The notes: a model not told the origin generated them from the letters alone. DNA of 64,000 bases from Variovorax sp. J22P240 (GCF_030316855.1 NZ_JASZYR010000005.1:62001-126000); one strand, 5' to 3'; shown: positions 26,829 to 36,500, counted from the stretch's first letter. Program-made: numbers and translations.

Positions 26829-27089
26829 ATGATCAAGATCGGAACACTGTGCTACGTGGTCCCGAGTTGCGTGGCCAGCCCGCTCACCCGGCAGGCCGTC
26901 GGCAGGATCGTCGAGGTGGTGTCGGCGCCCTACGAGGCGCCCGACGGGACCTACCTGCCGGGCACGTACTACGACGTGGCCTTCGAGGGCTGGACTTTCT
27001 ACTGCCGCAGCGATAAGTTGCGCCCCATCTCGGACCCTGGCGCGGATGTGTCCGAGACGGATTACAGCGAAACCGAGCGCGCGGCGTAG
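26829..27089 (+). CDS. Small hypothetical protein
   Basis: An 86-residue soluble acidic protein beginning MIKIGTLCYVV, with a Tyr/Pro-rich middle (APYEAPDGTYLPGTYYDVAFEGWTFYC) that suggests a small beta barrel such as an SH3-like fold. No family is recognised. Its last 28 bases overlap the end of the convergent small gene. Composition is consistent with real coding sequence. Confidence 0.6.
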   Translation: MIKIGTLCYVVPSCVASPLTRQAVGRIVEVVSAPYEAPDGTYLPGTYYDVAFEGWTFYCRSDKLRPISDPGADVSETDYSETERAA

Positions 27090-27289
27090 GCCGGCAGGCC
27101 CGTCAGCCCGCACAGGCGCTGCATCACGCCATAGCCCTGGGCGAGGGCGGCGGAGTAGGTCGCGAACGAGCGCTCGGCGCGGTGCAGCGATTGGTAGCGG
27201 CCGTCCTGCCGTACGTCTTCGTGGATCACCCAGTAAAACGACCCATCGGTGGGTTGTTCCACCAGCAATCCAATCTTGCGCATGCTCAT
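27062..27289 (-). CDS. Small hypothetical protein
   Basis: A 75-residue protein with the pattern KIGLLVEQPTDGSFYWVIHED, R-rich middle and a helical end. It overlaps the neighbouring plus-strand gene tail to tail. GGGG lies eight bases before ATG 27289; ATG 27283 is a second possibility. Not assigned to a family. Confidence 0.6.
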   Translation of the reverse strand: MSMRKIGLLVEQPTDGSFYWVIHEDVRQDGRYQSLHRAERSFATYSAALAQGYGVMQRLCGLTGLPAYAARSVSL

Positions 27290-27475
27290 TCAAGTACCCC
27301 GAAATCCAGAAAAACGAATACTTAAGACTTTAATTCCTGGGCTCGATCTCCCGGCTGGAGAAAGTTCACGCTTCGATGGGATTTGACGGGCAGATGGCCG
27401 ACGCGGCGTTTCGTCTTCTGCTGTCGCCTCGGTTCCGTGCGAGGTTGTACCCCCTGAATTTTGAAAGGAAGCACC

Positions 27476-27853
27476 ATGCTGGGAACCAGGGATGCGGTCG
27501 CGAACGTCGCGGTCAAGAATCTCGAGACGGCCAGGAAGTTCTACGAGGACACGCTGGGCCTGAAGCCGGTCCATGTCGAAGGCGACGAGGTCATCGTCTT
27601 CCAGAGCGGCAATTCGACGATGAACGTCTATCGCTCCGCCTATGCCGGCACCAACCAGGCGACCGCCGTGACATGGGCCGTGGGCGATGACATCGAAAAC
27701 GTCGTGGGCGAACTCAAGGGCAAGGGCGTGCGCTTCGAGCACTACGACATGCCGGGCATGCGCCTGGAAGGGGACATCCACGTTGCGGATGGCATGAAGG
27801 TCGCCTGGTTCAAGGACCCGGACGGCAACATCCTGAACGTGATCAGCGGCTGA
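27476..27853 (+). CDS. VOC-family (glyoxalase/bleomycin-resistance fold) protein
   Basis: A 125-residue protein with one vicinal-oxygen-chelate domain: VANVAVKNLETARKFYEDTLGLKPV at the first module and MKVAWFKDPDGNILNVI at the end, with the closing Asp-Pro-Asp-Gly-Asn turn. The usual metal His/Glu positions are partly replaced (first strand has no His), so it may be a binding or resistance protein and not an enzyme. AAAGGAAG precedes ATG 27476. It ends one base before the convergent arginase stop. Confidence 0.9.
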   Translation: MLGTRDAVANVAVKNLETARKFYEDTLGLKPVHVEGDEVIVFQSGNSTMNVYRSAYAGTNQATAVTWAVGDDIENVVGELKGKGVRFEHYDMPGMRLEGDIHVADGMKVAWFKDPDGNILNVISG

Positions 27854-27854
27854 G

Positions 27855-28760
27855 TCAGCGCGCCAGGGTCGACTTGCCGAACAGGCTTTCGATCAACTCG
27901 ACCGCCACCTCCGCCGTGCGGTTGCGCACGTCCAGCGCAGGATTCAGTTCGACCACGTCCAGCGAACCGAGCCTTCCGGTGTCGGCGATCATTTCCATGC
28001 AGAGCTGCATCTCGCGCCAGGTCGGCCCGCCACGCACGCCGGTGCCGACGCCGGGTGCGTAGTCGGGGTCGAGGCAATCGAGGTCGAAGCTCACATGCAG
28101 GTGCGTGTCCTCGTCGACGTCCTGCAGCGCCTCGGTCATCGTCGTGCGCATGCCGTGCTCGTCGATGTGGCGCATGTCGAACACATTGAGCCCGAGCGCG
28201 CGGATGGCCGATTTCTCGTCGGCATCGACGCTGCGGATGCCGATGAAGCGGATGGCGTCGTGTTCGAAGGCCGCGCGCTCGCCGCTCCATCCCGTCAACG
28301 CTGCCGGCCCGTGGCCGAGCAGGCAGGAGACCGGCATACCGTGCAGATTGCCGCTGGGACTGGTCGTTTCGGTGTTGACGTCGGAGTGCGCGTCGAGCCA
28401 CAGCACGCGCAGCTTCTGCCCGCGCTGGCGTGCGTGCCATGCGATGGCGCTGATGGAGCCGACGGCGATGCAGTGGTCGCCGCCCAGGAGGATGGGCAGG
28501 TGGTTTGCGCCCAGCGCGTGGTCGACCGCGTCATAGACCAGGCGGTTCCATGCGACGACCTCGTCCAAATGATGCAAGCCTTCCGCGGGCGCGATCCAGG
28601 GGGTTGCCGGGCCGGCCAGATTGCCGCGGTCGACGACGTTGAAGCCAAGTCGCGCCAGCATGCCTGCCAGGTTGGCCACGCGCAGGGCGTCGGGGCCCAT
28701 GCCGGCGCCCCGGGTGCTGGCGCCGATGTCGGTCGGCGCGCCAATCAGTTGCAGAGTCAT
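27855..28760 (-). CDS. rocF: Arginase
   Basis: Binuclear-manganese enzyme that hydrolyses arginine to ornithine and urea. Metal ligands are complete: His in LLGGDHCIAVGS, the DAHSDVNT set, and SFDLDCLDPDYAPGVGTGV. The N-terminus MTLQLIGAPTDIGASTRGAGMGPDALR supports ATG 28760. 301 residues, normal for the family. True arginase is favoured over agmatinase by the GAxTDxGA start and the SPSGNLHGMP loop. A G/C-rich intergenic repeat occupies its 5' leader. Confidence 0.93.
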   Translation of the reverse strand: MTLQLIGAPTDIGASTRGAGMGPDALRVANLAGMLARLGFNVVDRGNLAGPATPWIAPAEGLHHLDEVVAWNRLVYDAVDHALGANHLPILLGGDHCIAVGSISAIAWHARQRGQKLRVLWLDAHSDVNTETTSPSGNLHGMPVSCLLGHGPAALTGWSGERAAFEHDAIRFIGIRSVDADEKSAIRALGLNVFDMRHIDEHGMRTTMTEALQDVDEDTHLHVSFDLDCLDPDYAPGVGTGVRGGPTWREMQLCMEMIADTGRLGSLDVVELNPALDVRNRTAEVAVELIESLFGKSTLAR

Positions 28761-28763
28761 GAC

Positions 28764-28860
28764 TCGCCCCCAGGCTTCGCGCACTTCGTGTCGCTTCGCC
28801 AGCCCCCTGCCGGGGGCAACACCAGCGGCCCGGCAGAGCCGGTTCCGCGGTATTTCTGGA
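28764..28860. repeat. Intergenic repeat element, copy A
   Basis: Contains the hairpin GCCCCC-TGCC-GGGGGC (28802-28817), flanked by GCCCCCAGGCTTCGCG on one side and CACCAGCGGCCCGG on the other. The same order of blocks is seen at 60885-60958. It lies in the leader of the arginase gene and resembles short palindromic repeats that I know from Comamonadaceae intergenic regions (from memory, unverified). Confidence 0.55.
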
Positions 28861-28880
28861 ACTGGGTCATGGCGCGTAGC

Positions 28881-30446
28881 TTAGGCGGTGGCGGTCTTGC
28901 CGGCGACCGTCTTGCGGGCCACGGTCTTTCGCGGCGCGGATTTGCGGGCGGGTGTTTTGCGCTGACTCGCAGGTGCAGCCTTGGCGGCGGGCGAGGCGGG
29001 TGTCGCCTCGGCGGCGGCGGCCGGCGCGTCGAGCGCCTTCACCCTCGCCAGCAGCGCGCGGTGTTCCTCGATCAGGTAGTCGGCAATGTCGTCCACATCA
29101 GGCACCGCGCGCCGGCAGGCGATCAGGCCGAAATCCAGCATGCCGTTGTAGCTCTGCACCGTCATGTTGAGGGCCATGCCGTGGCTCGGGATCGACACCG
29201 GGTAGTAGGTCAGCAGCTTCGCTCCCGCGAAGTAGAGCGGGACCGGCGCGCCCGGCACGTTCGAGATCACCACGTTCGCAACCGGCGGGAGGCGGTCCGC
29301 GAAGCGCGATCGGCCGTACATCGATGCCAGCCCCGACATCAGCCACGGCGCACCGAAGGAGGGAAAGTCGGTCGGTATCGCGGCCTTGATGTTGCCCATC
29401 AACGACTTGGTCGCCGCCGACGATTCGGCGATGGCCTTGATGCGCTCGATCGGATCGGCCACGTCGGTCGCCAGGGTCATGACGGTCATCGAGACCTGGT
29501 TGTTCGAGGTCGTGTCGCCCGGCTCGCGCAGCGTGACCGGGATGGCAGCCGTCAGGGGCTTCCTGGGCAGCTTGCCGTGGTCGGACAGGTACTGGCGCAA
29601 CGCACCCGCGCAGAGACCCAGCACCACGTCGTTGAGGCTCGCGCCCAGCCGCTTGCCGATCTGCTTCACTTCGGCCAGCGGAATGGAGCGCACGGCGTAC
29701 GCGCGCTGGTTGGTGATGGCCACGTTGAGCGGCGTCCGCGGGCCGAGCAGGTTGAGGTTCTTCGGCAGCTTCCAGAGGCTGCCGGCCTGGTTCGTCGGTT
29801 GCGGGACGACCAGGCTCTTCACCGCGCGCGCCATGTCGGGGAAGGTCTTCACCAGCTTGACGTATTGCTGCAGCGTGTTGGTGAGCGCCGCGCCCGCGAG
29901 TTCGGCCACGCCGAGCTGGTAGCGATTGCGCCGCGCGGTCTGCCGCGGCGCCTTGATCGCGCGGGGCTCTGGTGTCAGGTCCATGATCGCCTCGGCGAAG
30001 GCTGCGCCGGCCTGCCCGTCGATGCCGGCATGGTGCAGCTTGGAATACAGCGCGACGCCGCCGCCCTGCAGCCCGTCGATCACGAAGAACTCCCACAGCG
30101 GCCGGCTGCGGTCCAGCAGCGTCGAATGCAGGCGGGCCACGTACTGCTCGAGCTGCCGCATGGTGCCGGGGCGCGGCAAGGTGACGCGCCGCACGTGGTA
30201 GTCGAGATCGACATCGTCGTCGTCCACCCACACCGGGTTCGACAGCTCGAAGGGCATCAGCGCGAGCTTGCGTGTGAATACCTCGGAGAGATGCATGCGG
30301 CTCTGCACGTGCGCCTTCACGTCCTCGTAGAAGTCGCCCTTGTAGCCGGCGGGCAGCTCCAGCACGTGAAGGCCGCCGACGTGCATCGGCGTCTCGGGTG
30401 TTTCGGTGTGCAGGAAGGTCGCGTCAAGGCCGCTGAGATGTTTCAT
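28881..30446 (-). CDS. Wax ester synthase / diacylglycerol O-acyltransferase with histone-like tail
   Basis: A 521-residue WS/DGAT that esterifies acyl-CoA to a fatty alcohol or diacylglycerol for neutral-lipid storage. The condensation-type active site HHAGIDG (H138, H139, D143, G144) is intact, with PLWEF just before and the family block NVVISNVPGAPVPLYFAGA later. The last about 60 residues form an unusual Ala/Lys/Pro/Arg tail (SQRKTPARKSAPRKTVARKT) resembling PhaF and histone H1. It lies beside phasin genes, divergent from them. Confidence 0.92.
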   Translation of the reverse strand: MKHLSGLDATFLHTETPETPMHVGGLHVLELPAGYKGDFYEDVKAHVQSRMHLSEVFTRKLALMPFELSNPVWVDDDDVDLDYHVRRVTLPRPGTMRQLEQYVARLHSTLLDRSRPLWEFFVIDGLQGGGVALYSKLHHAGIDGQAGAAFAEAIMDLTPEPRAIKAPRQTARRNRYQLGVAELAGAALTNTLQQYVKLVKTFPDMARAVKSLVVPQPTNQAGSLWKLPKNLNLLGPRTPLNVAITNQRAYAVRSIPLAEVKQIGKRLGASLNDVVLGLCAGALRQYLSDHGKLPRKPLTAAIPVTLREPGDTTSNNQVSMTVMTLATDVADPIERIKAIAESSAATKSLMGNIKAAIPTDFPSFGAPWLMSGLASMYGRSRFADRLPPVANVVISNVPGAPVPLYFAGAKLLTYYPVSIPSHGMALNMTVQSYNGMLDFGLIACRRAVPDVDDIADYLIEEHRALLARVKALDAPAAAAEATPASPAAKAAPASQRKTPARKSAPRKTVARKTVAGKTATA

Positions 30447-30749
30447 TCGGGTGTCCCTCTTGGCGTTGTCGGCAGCGTCGGGCGTGGCGCGATCGGAAAT
30501 GATCCCCAATGTCCGGAGGGCCGGATAGCGGGTAAGCCCGGTGGCGCGGGCGCTGCCACGGCGCACCTGCTCGTCGTAGCATCGCCCTGGCAGGAAATTG
30601 GGGCAGTTGGACTAACTATCGAACCGTTCTAGTTTTCAAGGCCTAGGGCTTTGCGAAGAAGATGACCCCATCGCGTCGGAATGCATGACGCGAATGCCGC
30701 AGGGACCGAATCCCGGCGGTATGTGTCCATCAACTTCCAGGAAAACATC
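30447..30749. other. 303-base divergent intergenic region (WS/DGAT / phasin)
   Basis: No gene is seen. The right half is relatively AT-rich and carries the probable phasin promoter. The left half (30447-30600) must hold the WS/DGAT leader; I see no clear consensus promoter there. Confidence 0.6.
30607..30635 (+). promoter_or_regulatory. Probable sigma-70 promoter of the phasin gene
   Basis: TTGGAC (30607-30612) and TAGTTT (30630-30635) with a 17-base spacer. Transcription would start about 110 bases before the phasin ATG. Consensus match only. Confidence 0.5.
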
Positions 30750-31304
30750 ATGTCCACGCAAAACATCTCCACCGCTGTCATCCACGTCGTCGGCCAGTAC
30801 AACGACGCCGGCAAGACCCTGGTCAGCGCCTACCGCACTGGTGCCCACCGCCTGCTGGGCGGCGCCGCTTCGCGCTACAGCGACTTCCTCGGCAAGCGCG
30901 AACTGCCCCTGGTGAGCGAAGACATCAAGACCCGTCTGCTCGGCGCTCAAGAAAAGGTCACCGGCTTCCTGGCCAACCGCCTCGACATCGACACCAGCCG
31001 CGTCGTCAACCTGATGGACCGCGTCGCCACCGGTGCGACCAGCGGCATCGAATCCATCGCCAATGTCGTCGCACGCGTCGAAGCGCCGATGGGCGCCTCG
31101 GTGATCGAGACGCTCAACCGCGTGCATCAGCCGATCGCCGACGTGTCGGTGAAGATCGCCGACAAGATCGCCGCCGGTGCCAAGCAGATCGAAAGCCGCG
31201 TGGCCGGCACGACGACCACCGCCGAAGTGGTCAAGACCGTCAAGGCCAAGGCCAAGACGTCCACCCGCCGCGCTGTTCGCGTGACGACGCCCAAGGCGGA
31301 CTGA
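30750..31304 (+). CDS. Phasin-like granule protein with basic C-terminal tail
   Basis: A 184-residue, mostly helical amphipathic protein (repeated helix-breaking-free stretches such as VTGFLANRLDIDTSRVVNLMDRVATGATSGIESIANVVARV) ending in a Lys/Ala/Arg tail (VKAKAKTSTRRAVRVTTPKAD). I do not recognise an exact family. Gene context with a PhaF/PhaI-type phasin, a PhaD-like regulator and WS/DGAT suggests coating of lipid or PHA granules. ATG 30750 follows AGGAAAAC; upstream phase is not conserved-looking. Confidence 0.6.
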   Translation: MSTQNISTAVIHVVGQYNDAGKTLVSAYRTGAHRLLGGAASRYSDFLGKRELPLVSEDIKTRLLGAQEKVTGFLANRLDIDTSRVVNLMDRVATGATSGIESIANVVARVEAPMGASVIETLNRVHQPIADVSVKIADKIAAGAKQIESRVAGTTTTAEVVKTVKAKAKTSTRRAVRVTTPKAD

Positions 31305-31358
31305 TCGCCATGCGGCCCGCCGCACTTCTTCTCTTGAATCGTTTTCCTGGAGCAACGC

Positions 31359-31814
31359 ATGGCGACTCGCCGCGATGAAACTGTCAGCGTGAAGAAGAAG
31401 TCGGCGGCCCCGGCCACCAAGGCGACGCCGGCCAAGAAGGCTGCGCCGCGCAAGCGGGCTGCGGCCAAGAAGGCACCGGCGCCCGAATCCCTCCCCGCAA
31501 ACCCGGCCGTTCCTTCCGAGCAGGCCGGTGCCAAGGGCCTGCTGCGTGCGGGCCTGAAGGCTTTGGGCAATGTGCGCGACGACGTCGTCAAGCGCCAGAC
31601 CAATGTGATCGAGAGCCTGCTCGGCATGGGCAAGGCGCCCAGTCTCGACACTTTCGGCATCCGCAAGTTCGAGGACGTGTTCGACCAGCGCGTCGCGACC
31701 GCACTGGAACGCCTGGGCATGCCGAGTGCACAGGAAATCCAGGAACTGCGCGAGCAGATGCGGCAGGTGCTCGAACACCTCGAGCGGGCCGAATCCGCCC
31801 GACGCAAGCGCTGA
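31359..31814 (+). CDS. Phasin (PhaF/PhaI-type) with N-terminal histone-like segment
   Basis: A 151-residue PHA-granule protein. The C-terminal half carries the family core VFDQRVATALERLGMPSAQEIQELREQ, which matches PhaF/PhaI phasins. The N-terminal 50 residues are an Ala/Lys/Pro-rich segment (KKKSAAPATKATPAKKAAPRKRAAAKK split by prolines), like the DNA-binding AAKP tail of Pseudomonas PhaF but placed at the opposite end. In PhaF that tail binds DNA and helps partition granules (established). Confidence 0.85.
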   Translation: MATRRDETVSVKKKSAAPATKATPAKKAAPRKRAAAKKAPAPESLPANPAVPSEQAGAKGLLRAGLKALGNVRDDVVKRQTNVIESLLGMGKAPSLDTFGIRKFEDVFDQRVATALERLGMPSAQEIQELREQMRQVLEHLERAESARRKR

Positions 31815-31843
31815 GGCCCATCGGACCGAGCCCTCACCAGCCC

Positions 31844-32476
31844 GTGGCCAGCTCCAACACGCGAGAACGCATCCTGCAGGCCAGCCTGGCGCTCTTCAAT
31901 GCGCAGGGACTCGCGGCGGTGTCGACGCACCGCATCGCGGCGGAGCTGGAGATCAGCCCGGGCAATCTGCACTACCACTTCAAGGCCAAGCAGCTCATCG
32001 TCGACCGCCTTTTCAGGCGTTTCGAGGATCGGCTTGAATCGCTCAATGCCTCGTCGGACACTGTCCGGGCGATCGACGACCTCTGGTTGGCGCTGCACCT
32101 GCGCTTCGAGGCCATCGACGCCTACCGCTTCGTGTACCGCGACATGGCCTATCTTTCCAGTGAATATCCCGCGCTCGGCGAGCGTGCGCAGGCGCTGACC
32201 GCGCAGAACCTTCTGGCGGCGCAGGCGCTGTGCGAGACGCTGGTCGCCGCCGGCGTGATCGAGGCCACTGCAGAGGAGGCGCAGATGCTGGCGCTGCAGA
32301 TGGTCTTCACGACCACCTGCTGGCTCTCCTTCGAACGTCTGGTGCCGGGGCGCGACGCGCTGCAGCAGGCCGATCCGGGGCTTGCGGCTTTCTACACGCT
32401 GACGTTGATTGCACCGTATGTATCGCGCGAATCGAGGGCTTACCTCGATTACCTGCGGGGCAAATACCTCGGATAA
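31844..32476 (+). CDS. TetR-family regulator, PhaD-like
   Basis: A 210-residue regulator closely patterned on Pseudomonas PhaD: NTRERILQASLALFNAQGLAAVSTHRIA, then EISPGNLHYHFKAKQLIV, and a matching C-terminal end APYVSRESRAYLDYLRGKYLG. PhaD activates phasin and PHA genes in response to an intermediate of fatty-acid oxidation (established for Pseudomonas). It follows the phasin by 29 bases with GTG 31844. Probably controls this storage cluster. Confidence 0.85.
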   Translation: MASSNTRERILQASLALFNAQGLAAVSTHRIAAELEISPGNLHYHFKAKQLIVDRLFRRFEDRLESLNASSDTVRAIDDLWLALHLRFEAIDAYRFVYRDMAYLSSEYPALGERAQALTAQNLLAAQALCETLVAAGVIEATAEEAQMLALQMVFTTTCWLSFERLVPGRDALQQADPGLAAFYTLTLIAPYVSRESRAYLDYLRGKYLG

Positions 32477-32546
32477 ATGGCTTGCCGTCCGACGGGTTTT
32501 TCGACATCGCGACCGCAAATTGCCAAAGAACGACAAGGAGAATTCG

Positions 32547-33320
32547 ATGATGACTGCCGCACACGAACCGATCGCCCCGCCATCGCGGCTCCTGCTGCTG
32601 GCCGAGACGCGTGCCATCTGGGAGGCCGGCGCCGCCGTGGCCTTGTGGCCGCTGTTGCAGCTGGCGCCGCGCGGCGATGGCCATTCGGTGCTGGTGTTGC
32701 CGGGACTGGTGGCGAGCGATCTTTCGACCAAGCTGCTGCGCCGCTATCTGCAAAGCCGCGGCTACGACGCGCACGGCTGGGGCTTGGGACGCAACCTCGG
32801 GCCCCGCAAGGGCGTGGAGGATGGCATGTTGCAAAAGCTCGAGGCGTTGCATGCGAAGAGCGGTCGCAAGGTGAGCATCGTGGGATGGAGCCTCGGCGGC
32901 GTCTACGCGCGCCTTCTGGCATCGACCCGGCCGGAGCTGGTGCGCAGCGTGGTCACGCTGGGCAGTCCGTTCACCGGCAACGCGCGCTCCACGAACGCAT
33001 GGCGCGTCTATGAAGGCGTGAGCGGCCAGAGCGCCGAAGACCCACGTCGCATGAAGCATGTGCGGCCGACGCCTTCCGTGCCGACAACGTCGATCTTCAG
33101 CCGCAGCGATGGCGTCGTGGCGTGGCGCTGCAGTGTGGAAGAGGCCGGGCCGCAGTCGGAAAACATCGAAGTGGTGGCGAGTCACCTGGGGCTTGGGGCG
33201 CATCCGGCAGTGCTGTATGCGCTGGCGGATCGGCTGGCTCAGGCTGAGGGGCAGTGGAAGCCCTTTGATCGAGGTACTTTTGGGCCGTTGGTTTATCCGG
33301 ATCCTGCTCGGTCGCACTGA
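32547..33320 (+). CDS. Alpha/beta hydrolase, lipase-like
   Basis: A 257-residue alpha/beta hydrolase. It has VLVLPGLVASDLSTKLLRRYL at the oxyanion strand and the nucleophile Ser in SIVGWSLGGVYARLLAS. The catalytic Asp is probably in SIFSRSDGVVAW and the His in SHLGLGAHPAV. AAGGAG precedes ATG 32547. It follows the PhaD-like gene by 70 bases and may mobilise stored esters; this is inferred from context. No signal peptide, so cytoplasmic. Confidence 0.85.
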   Translation: MMTAAHEPIAPPSRLLLLAETRAIWEAGAAVALWPLLQLAPRGDGHSVLVLPGLVASDLSTKLLRRYLQSRGYDAHGWGLGRNLGPRKGVEDGMLQKLEALHAKSGRKVSIVGWSLGGVYARLLASTRPELVRSVVTLGSPFTGNARSTNAWRVYEGVSGQSAEDPRRMKHVRPTPSVPTTSIFSRSDGVVAWRCSVEEAGPQSENIEVVASHLGLGAHPAVLYALADRLAQAEGQWKPFDRGTFGPLVYPDPARSH

Positions 33321-33345
33321 AAACGGCTTTTCGAGCGTGAGGGTG

Positions 33346-33384
33346 GCGTCGTCGGGCGGTGTGCCCTGTGCCGGCCGACGACGC
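33346..33384. repeat. Perfect 10-bp inverted repeat between convergent genes
   Basis: GCGTCGTCGG (33346-33355) and CCGACGACGC (33375-33384) with a 19-base loop, in the gap between the lipase-like gene and the convergent P450 gene. There is no T-run, so it is a possible bidirectional Rho-assisted end or an mRNA-stabilising stem. Confidence 0.6.
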
Positions 33385-33525
33385 TGAGACGTTGGGGTTG
33401 AACTGTCCTCTTCACCGGTTGTGATGGCGCGCAGGCGGAGCACGTTGGAGGCGCGCATATCCGTTGCACACCCCCAGAGCCCGGCCCGCACCGCCTACCG
33501 GGCGCCCCCTCCAAAGGGCACTCCG

Positions 33526-36500
33526 CTAGGCCCCCGCCCAGACATCAAGCACATACCGCTTCTCCGAAATCATCTTGTCGAGCCAGGCGCTGCCATCCTG
33601 CCCATGCTCCCGCGCAATGTCCGACAGCGCACGCCGCACATCAGGCTCCATGCGCGACCCATCCCCGCACACGTACACGATGGCGCCGTCATCGAGAAGA
33701 CGCCAGACATGCGCCGCCTGCTCACGAATCAGGTCCTGCACATAGACCTTTCGCTCGCCCGCGCGTGAGAACGCCGTGTGGAGTCGCGTCACGCCGCTCC
33801 CCGCCCAGCCTTTGAGTTCGTCGGCGTAGATGAAATCCTGGTCCGGATGCCGGCATCCGAAGAAGAGCATGGCCTCGCCCGGCGGCGTGCCGTTGGCGAT
33901 CATCGCGGCGCGTTCCTGGAGAAAGCCGCGGAAGGGCGCGAGGCCCGTGCCCGGTCCCACCATGATGACGGGCCGCGCCGGGTCGTCCGGCAGGCGGAAG
34001 CCCTCTGCCGTGGTCTCCCGCACCACGCCGTGCACCGTCTCGCCGGCCTGAGCGCGCGAGAGGAAGTTGGAGCAGACCCCCTCGAACCGGCCGAGGCCCG
34101 AACGCGCTGGACCCGCGACGACGCCCACCGTCACGCTGCAACGTCCCCCGTCGACGATCGGTGACGAAGAGATCGAGTAGTAGCGCGGCGTGAGCGGCGA
34201 CAGCATTTCGAGGAACTGCGCGAACGGCACCTGGCAGGCCGGGCACTCCTCCAGCAGATCGAGCACCGACTTGCGCTTCTGCAGCACTTCGCTCTTGTAG
34301 AGCTGTGCCGAACTCTCGTCCGCGCCCGAGAGCGCCACGAGCTTCGGCTTGGTGAAGGGGCACTCCGTGTGCGCTGCAAGCTGGGCGATCTGCTTGCGGG
34401 TCGCAACGTCCTGCAGCTCCACGTAGTCACCCAGCAGCCGATCGACCGCGATCACCTCATCCACCGGCAACGCCGCCTTGCGTCCCGACGCCGCATGCAG
34501 CCGCACATGCGCATTGCGATCGAAGCCGAATCGCGCCATCGCACGTTCCACCTGTGCCGGCCCGTTGCGCGGCACCACGCTCAGATGGTCTCCGGCGCGG
34601 TAGTTCACGCCTTCGGGCAACTGCAACTCGACGTGGCGCGTCGATCGCGCTTCGCCGGCGTCGCTGGCGGCGCTCTGCAACTCGCGGTTCTCTATCACTC
34701 GCATCGGCACGGCGCCGAGCGCGTCGACGATGGCATTCTTCTGTGGCGGCGGGAGCTCTTCCAGCGTGTAGAGCGGCTCGCTTTGCGCAGGCGTGTCCGC
34801 ACCCACCTTGAGGTCGAAGGTGGAAACCAGTGTCGGCCACAGCGCGTCGCTCCAGTCCTGGAAGGCACCGTCCATGTCCTCGCGCGCATCGCCCTCGCCG
34901 CGCGGATGCACGCGTGCCGCCCCGAGTGCGGCCAGACGCTCGTCGATGCGGCGCGGCACCGACTGATACGTCGACGCCCAATCGGTATTGCCGCAGCCGA
35001 AGACCGTGAAGCGCACGCCGTTGAGCGAATCGTCCGCCTTGTCGAGCCAGCGATGGAACTCGGCTGCGTTGTCCGGCGCCGCGCCGTTGTACGACGCGCA
35101 GACGATCGCGACCGCGCCGTTGGCAGGCAGGCGCTCGGCGTAGTCGTCGAGCGAGGCGAGCTGGGTCGAGAAGCCACGCATCTCGCCGGCCTCGGCCAAT
35201 TGGCGTGCCAAGTCCTCGGCGGTGCCGAGATTGGAGCCCTGGAGCACGAGCAGCGAAGTGCCATGGCGCGCCGCATGCGGCCGGGCCGCCGTCGGCTTCT
35301 CCGTGGTGGCTTGCGCAGGCTGCGCCGTGGTGTCGCTGCGCGCCCGCGTCGCCGGGTCGCGCAGCACCGCCTTGATCCTGAATCCCTCCGGCTTGATCGT
35401 GAGCGCTTCCTTGATCTTGAGCTGGTAGCCCGTGTGATCGACCAGTGTGAAGCGCTGCAGGATCATCCCCAGCGTGAGCACCGCCTCCTGCAGCGCGAAC
35501 TGGCGTCCGATGCAGGCCCGCTGGCCGTTGCCGAAGGGCTTGAAGGCGTTGACCGGCCGCTCGCGCTCGGCGTCGCGGCTGAAGTGGTCGGGGTTGAACC
35601 GGTCGGCATCCTCGCCCCACACCGCCTTGTCGCGGTGCAATGCGAGCGCATGCAGGATCACCATGTTGCGCCGCTTGATCGTGTACTGCCCGCCGATCGT
35701 CGTGTCTTCCTTTGCGGCCATCGCGATCGCCGGCGCGGTCGGGAACATGCGCAGCGATTCCTTCAGCACCTGCAGCACATAGGTCAGGCGGTTGACCTGC
35801 GCATAGGTCGGCTTCACCGACGGGTCCGGCCCGAACACGTTGTCGACCTCGGCCTGCGCCTTGGCCATGGCGTCCGGGTTGTTCAGCAGGAAGTAGATGG
35901 CGAACGAGAGCAGGCCGCTGGTCGTCTCATGCCCCGCGATCAGGAATTCGATGCACTCGTCGCGGATCTGCCGGTCGTCCAGCCGCTCGCCGGTCTTCTT
36001 GTCGACGCCGGCGATCATGTAGCTCAGCAGGTCGGGCTTGGTCGCGATGTCGGCGCCGCTCTCGCGCCGCTCGCGCACGATGTCCTCCACCATCTTGTGC
36101 ATGTAGCGCACGTCCTTTCGCTGCTGGGCCAGCTCCTTCTTGAGCATCAGTTCTTCCAGCGGAATGCCGCGCCGGTTCTGTACCGTCTCCAGCGTGCGCA
36201 CCATCGCATCCACGAAGGGATGGAAGCCCTCGCGGTAGAAGGAGTTGAAGCGGTAGCCGAAGCCGCACAGGCCGATGGTGTCGAGCGTGAGCGCGGTCAT
36301 GTCGCGAACCACGTCGATCTCCTCGTCGAAGTTGAGGCGTTCCCACTTCGTCACCAGCTGCTCGGCGATGTCCAGCATCATCGGGTGGTAGGCCTGCATC
36401 GCGCGCTGGCTGAAATTGGCCAGCAGGATGTTGTGCGGCTTCGACCAGGTCGACTCGTGCGTGTCCGAGGTGAAGAGCCCATGCGACAGCGCGCGCAGGC

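Noticed and set aside
28095..30632. 845-residue open frame antisense to arginase and WS/DGAT
   Set aside because: Crosses both genes and lacks any family pattern.
33480..33540. GC-rich stretch before the P450 stop as a further repeat copy
   Set aside because: Shares only short C-runs with copies A and B and could be chance in GC-rich DNA.
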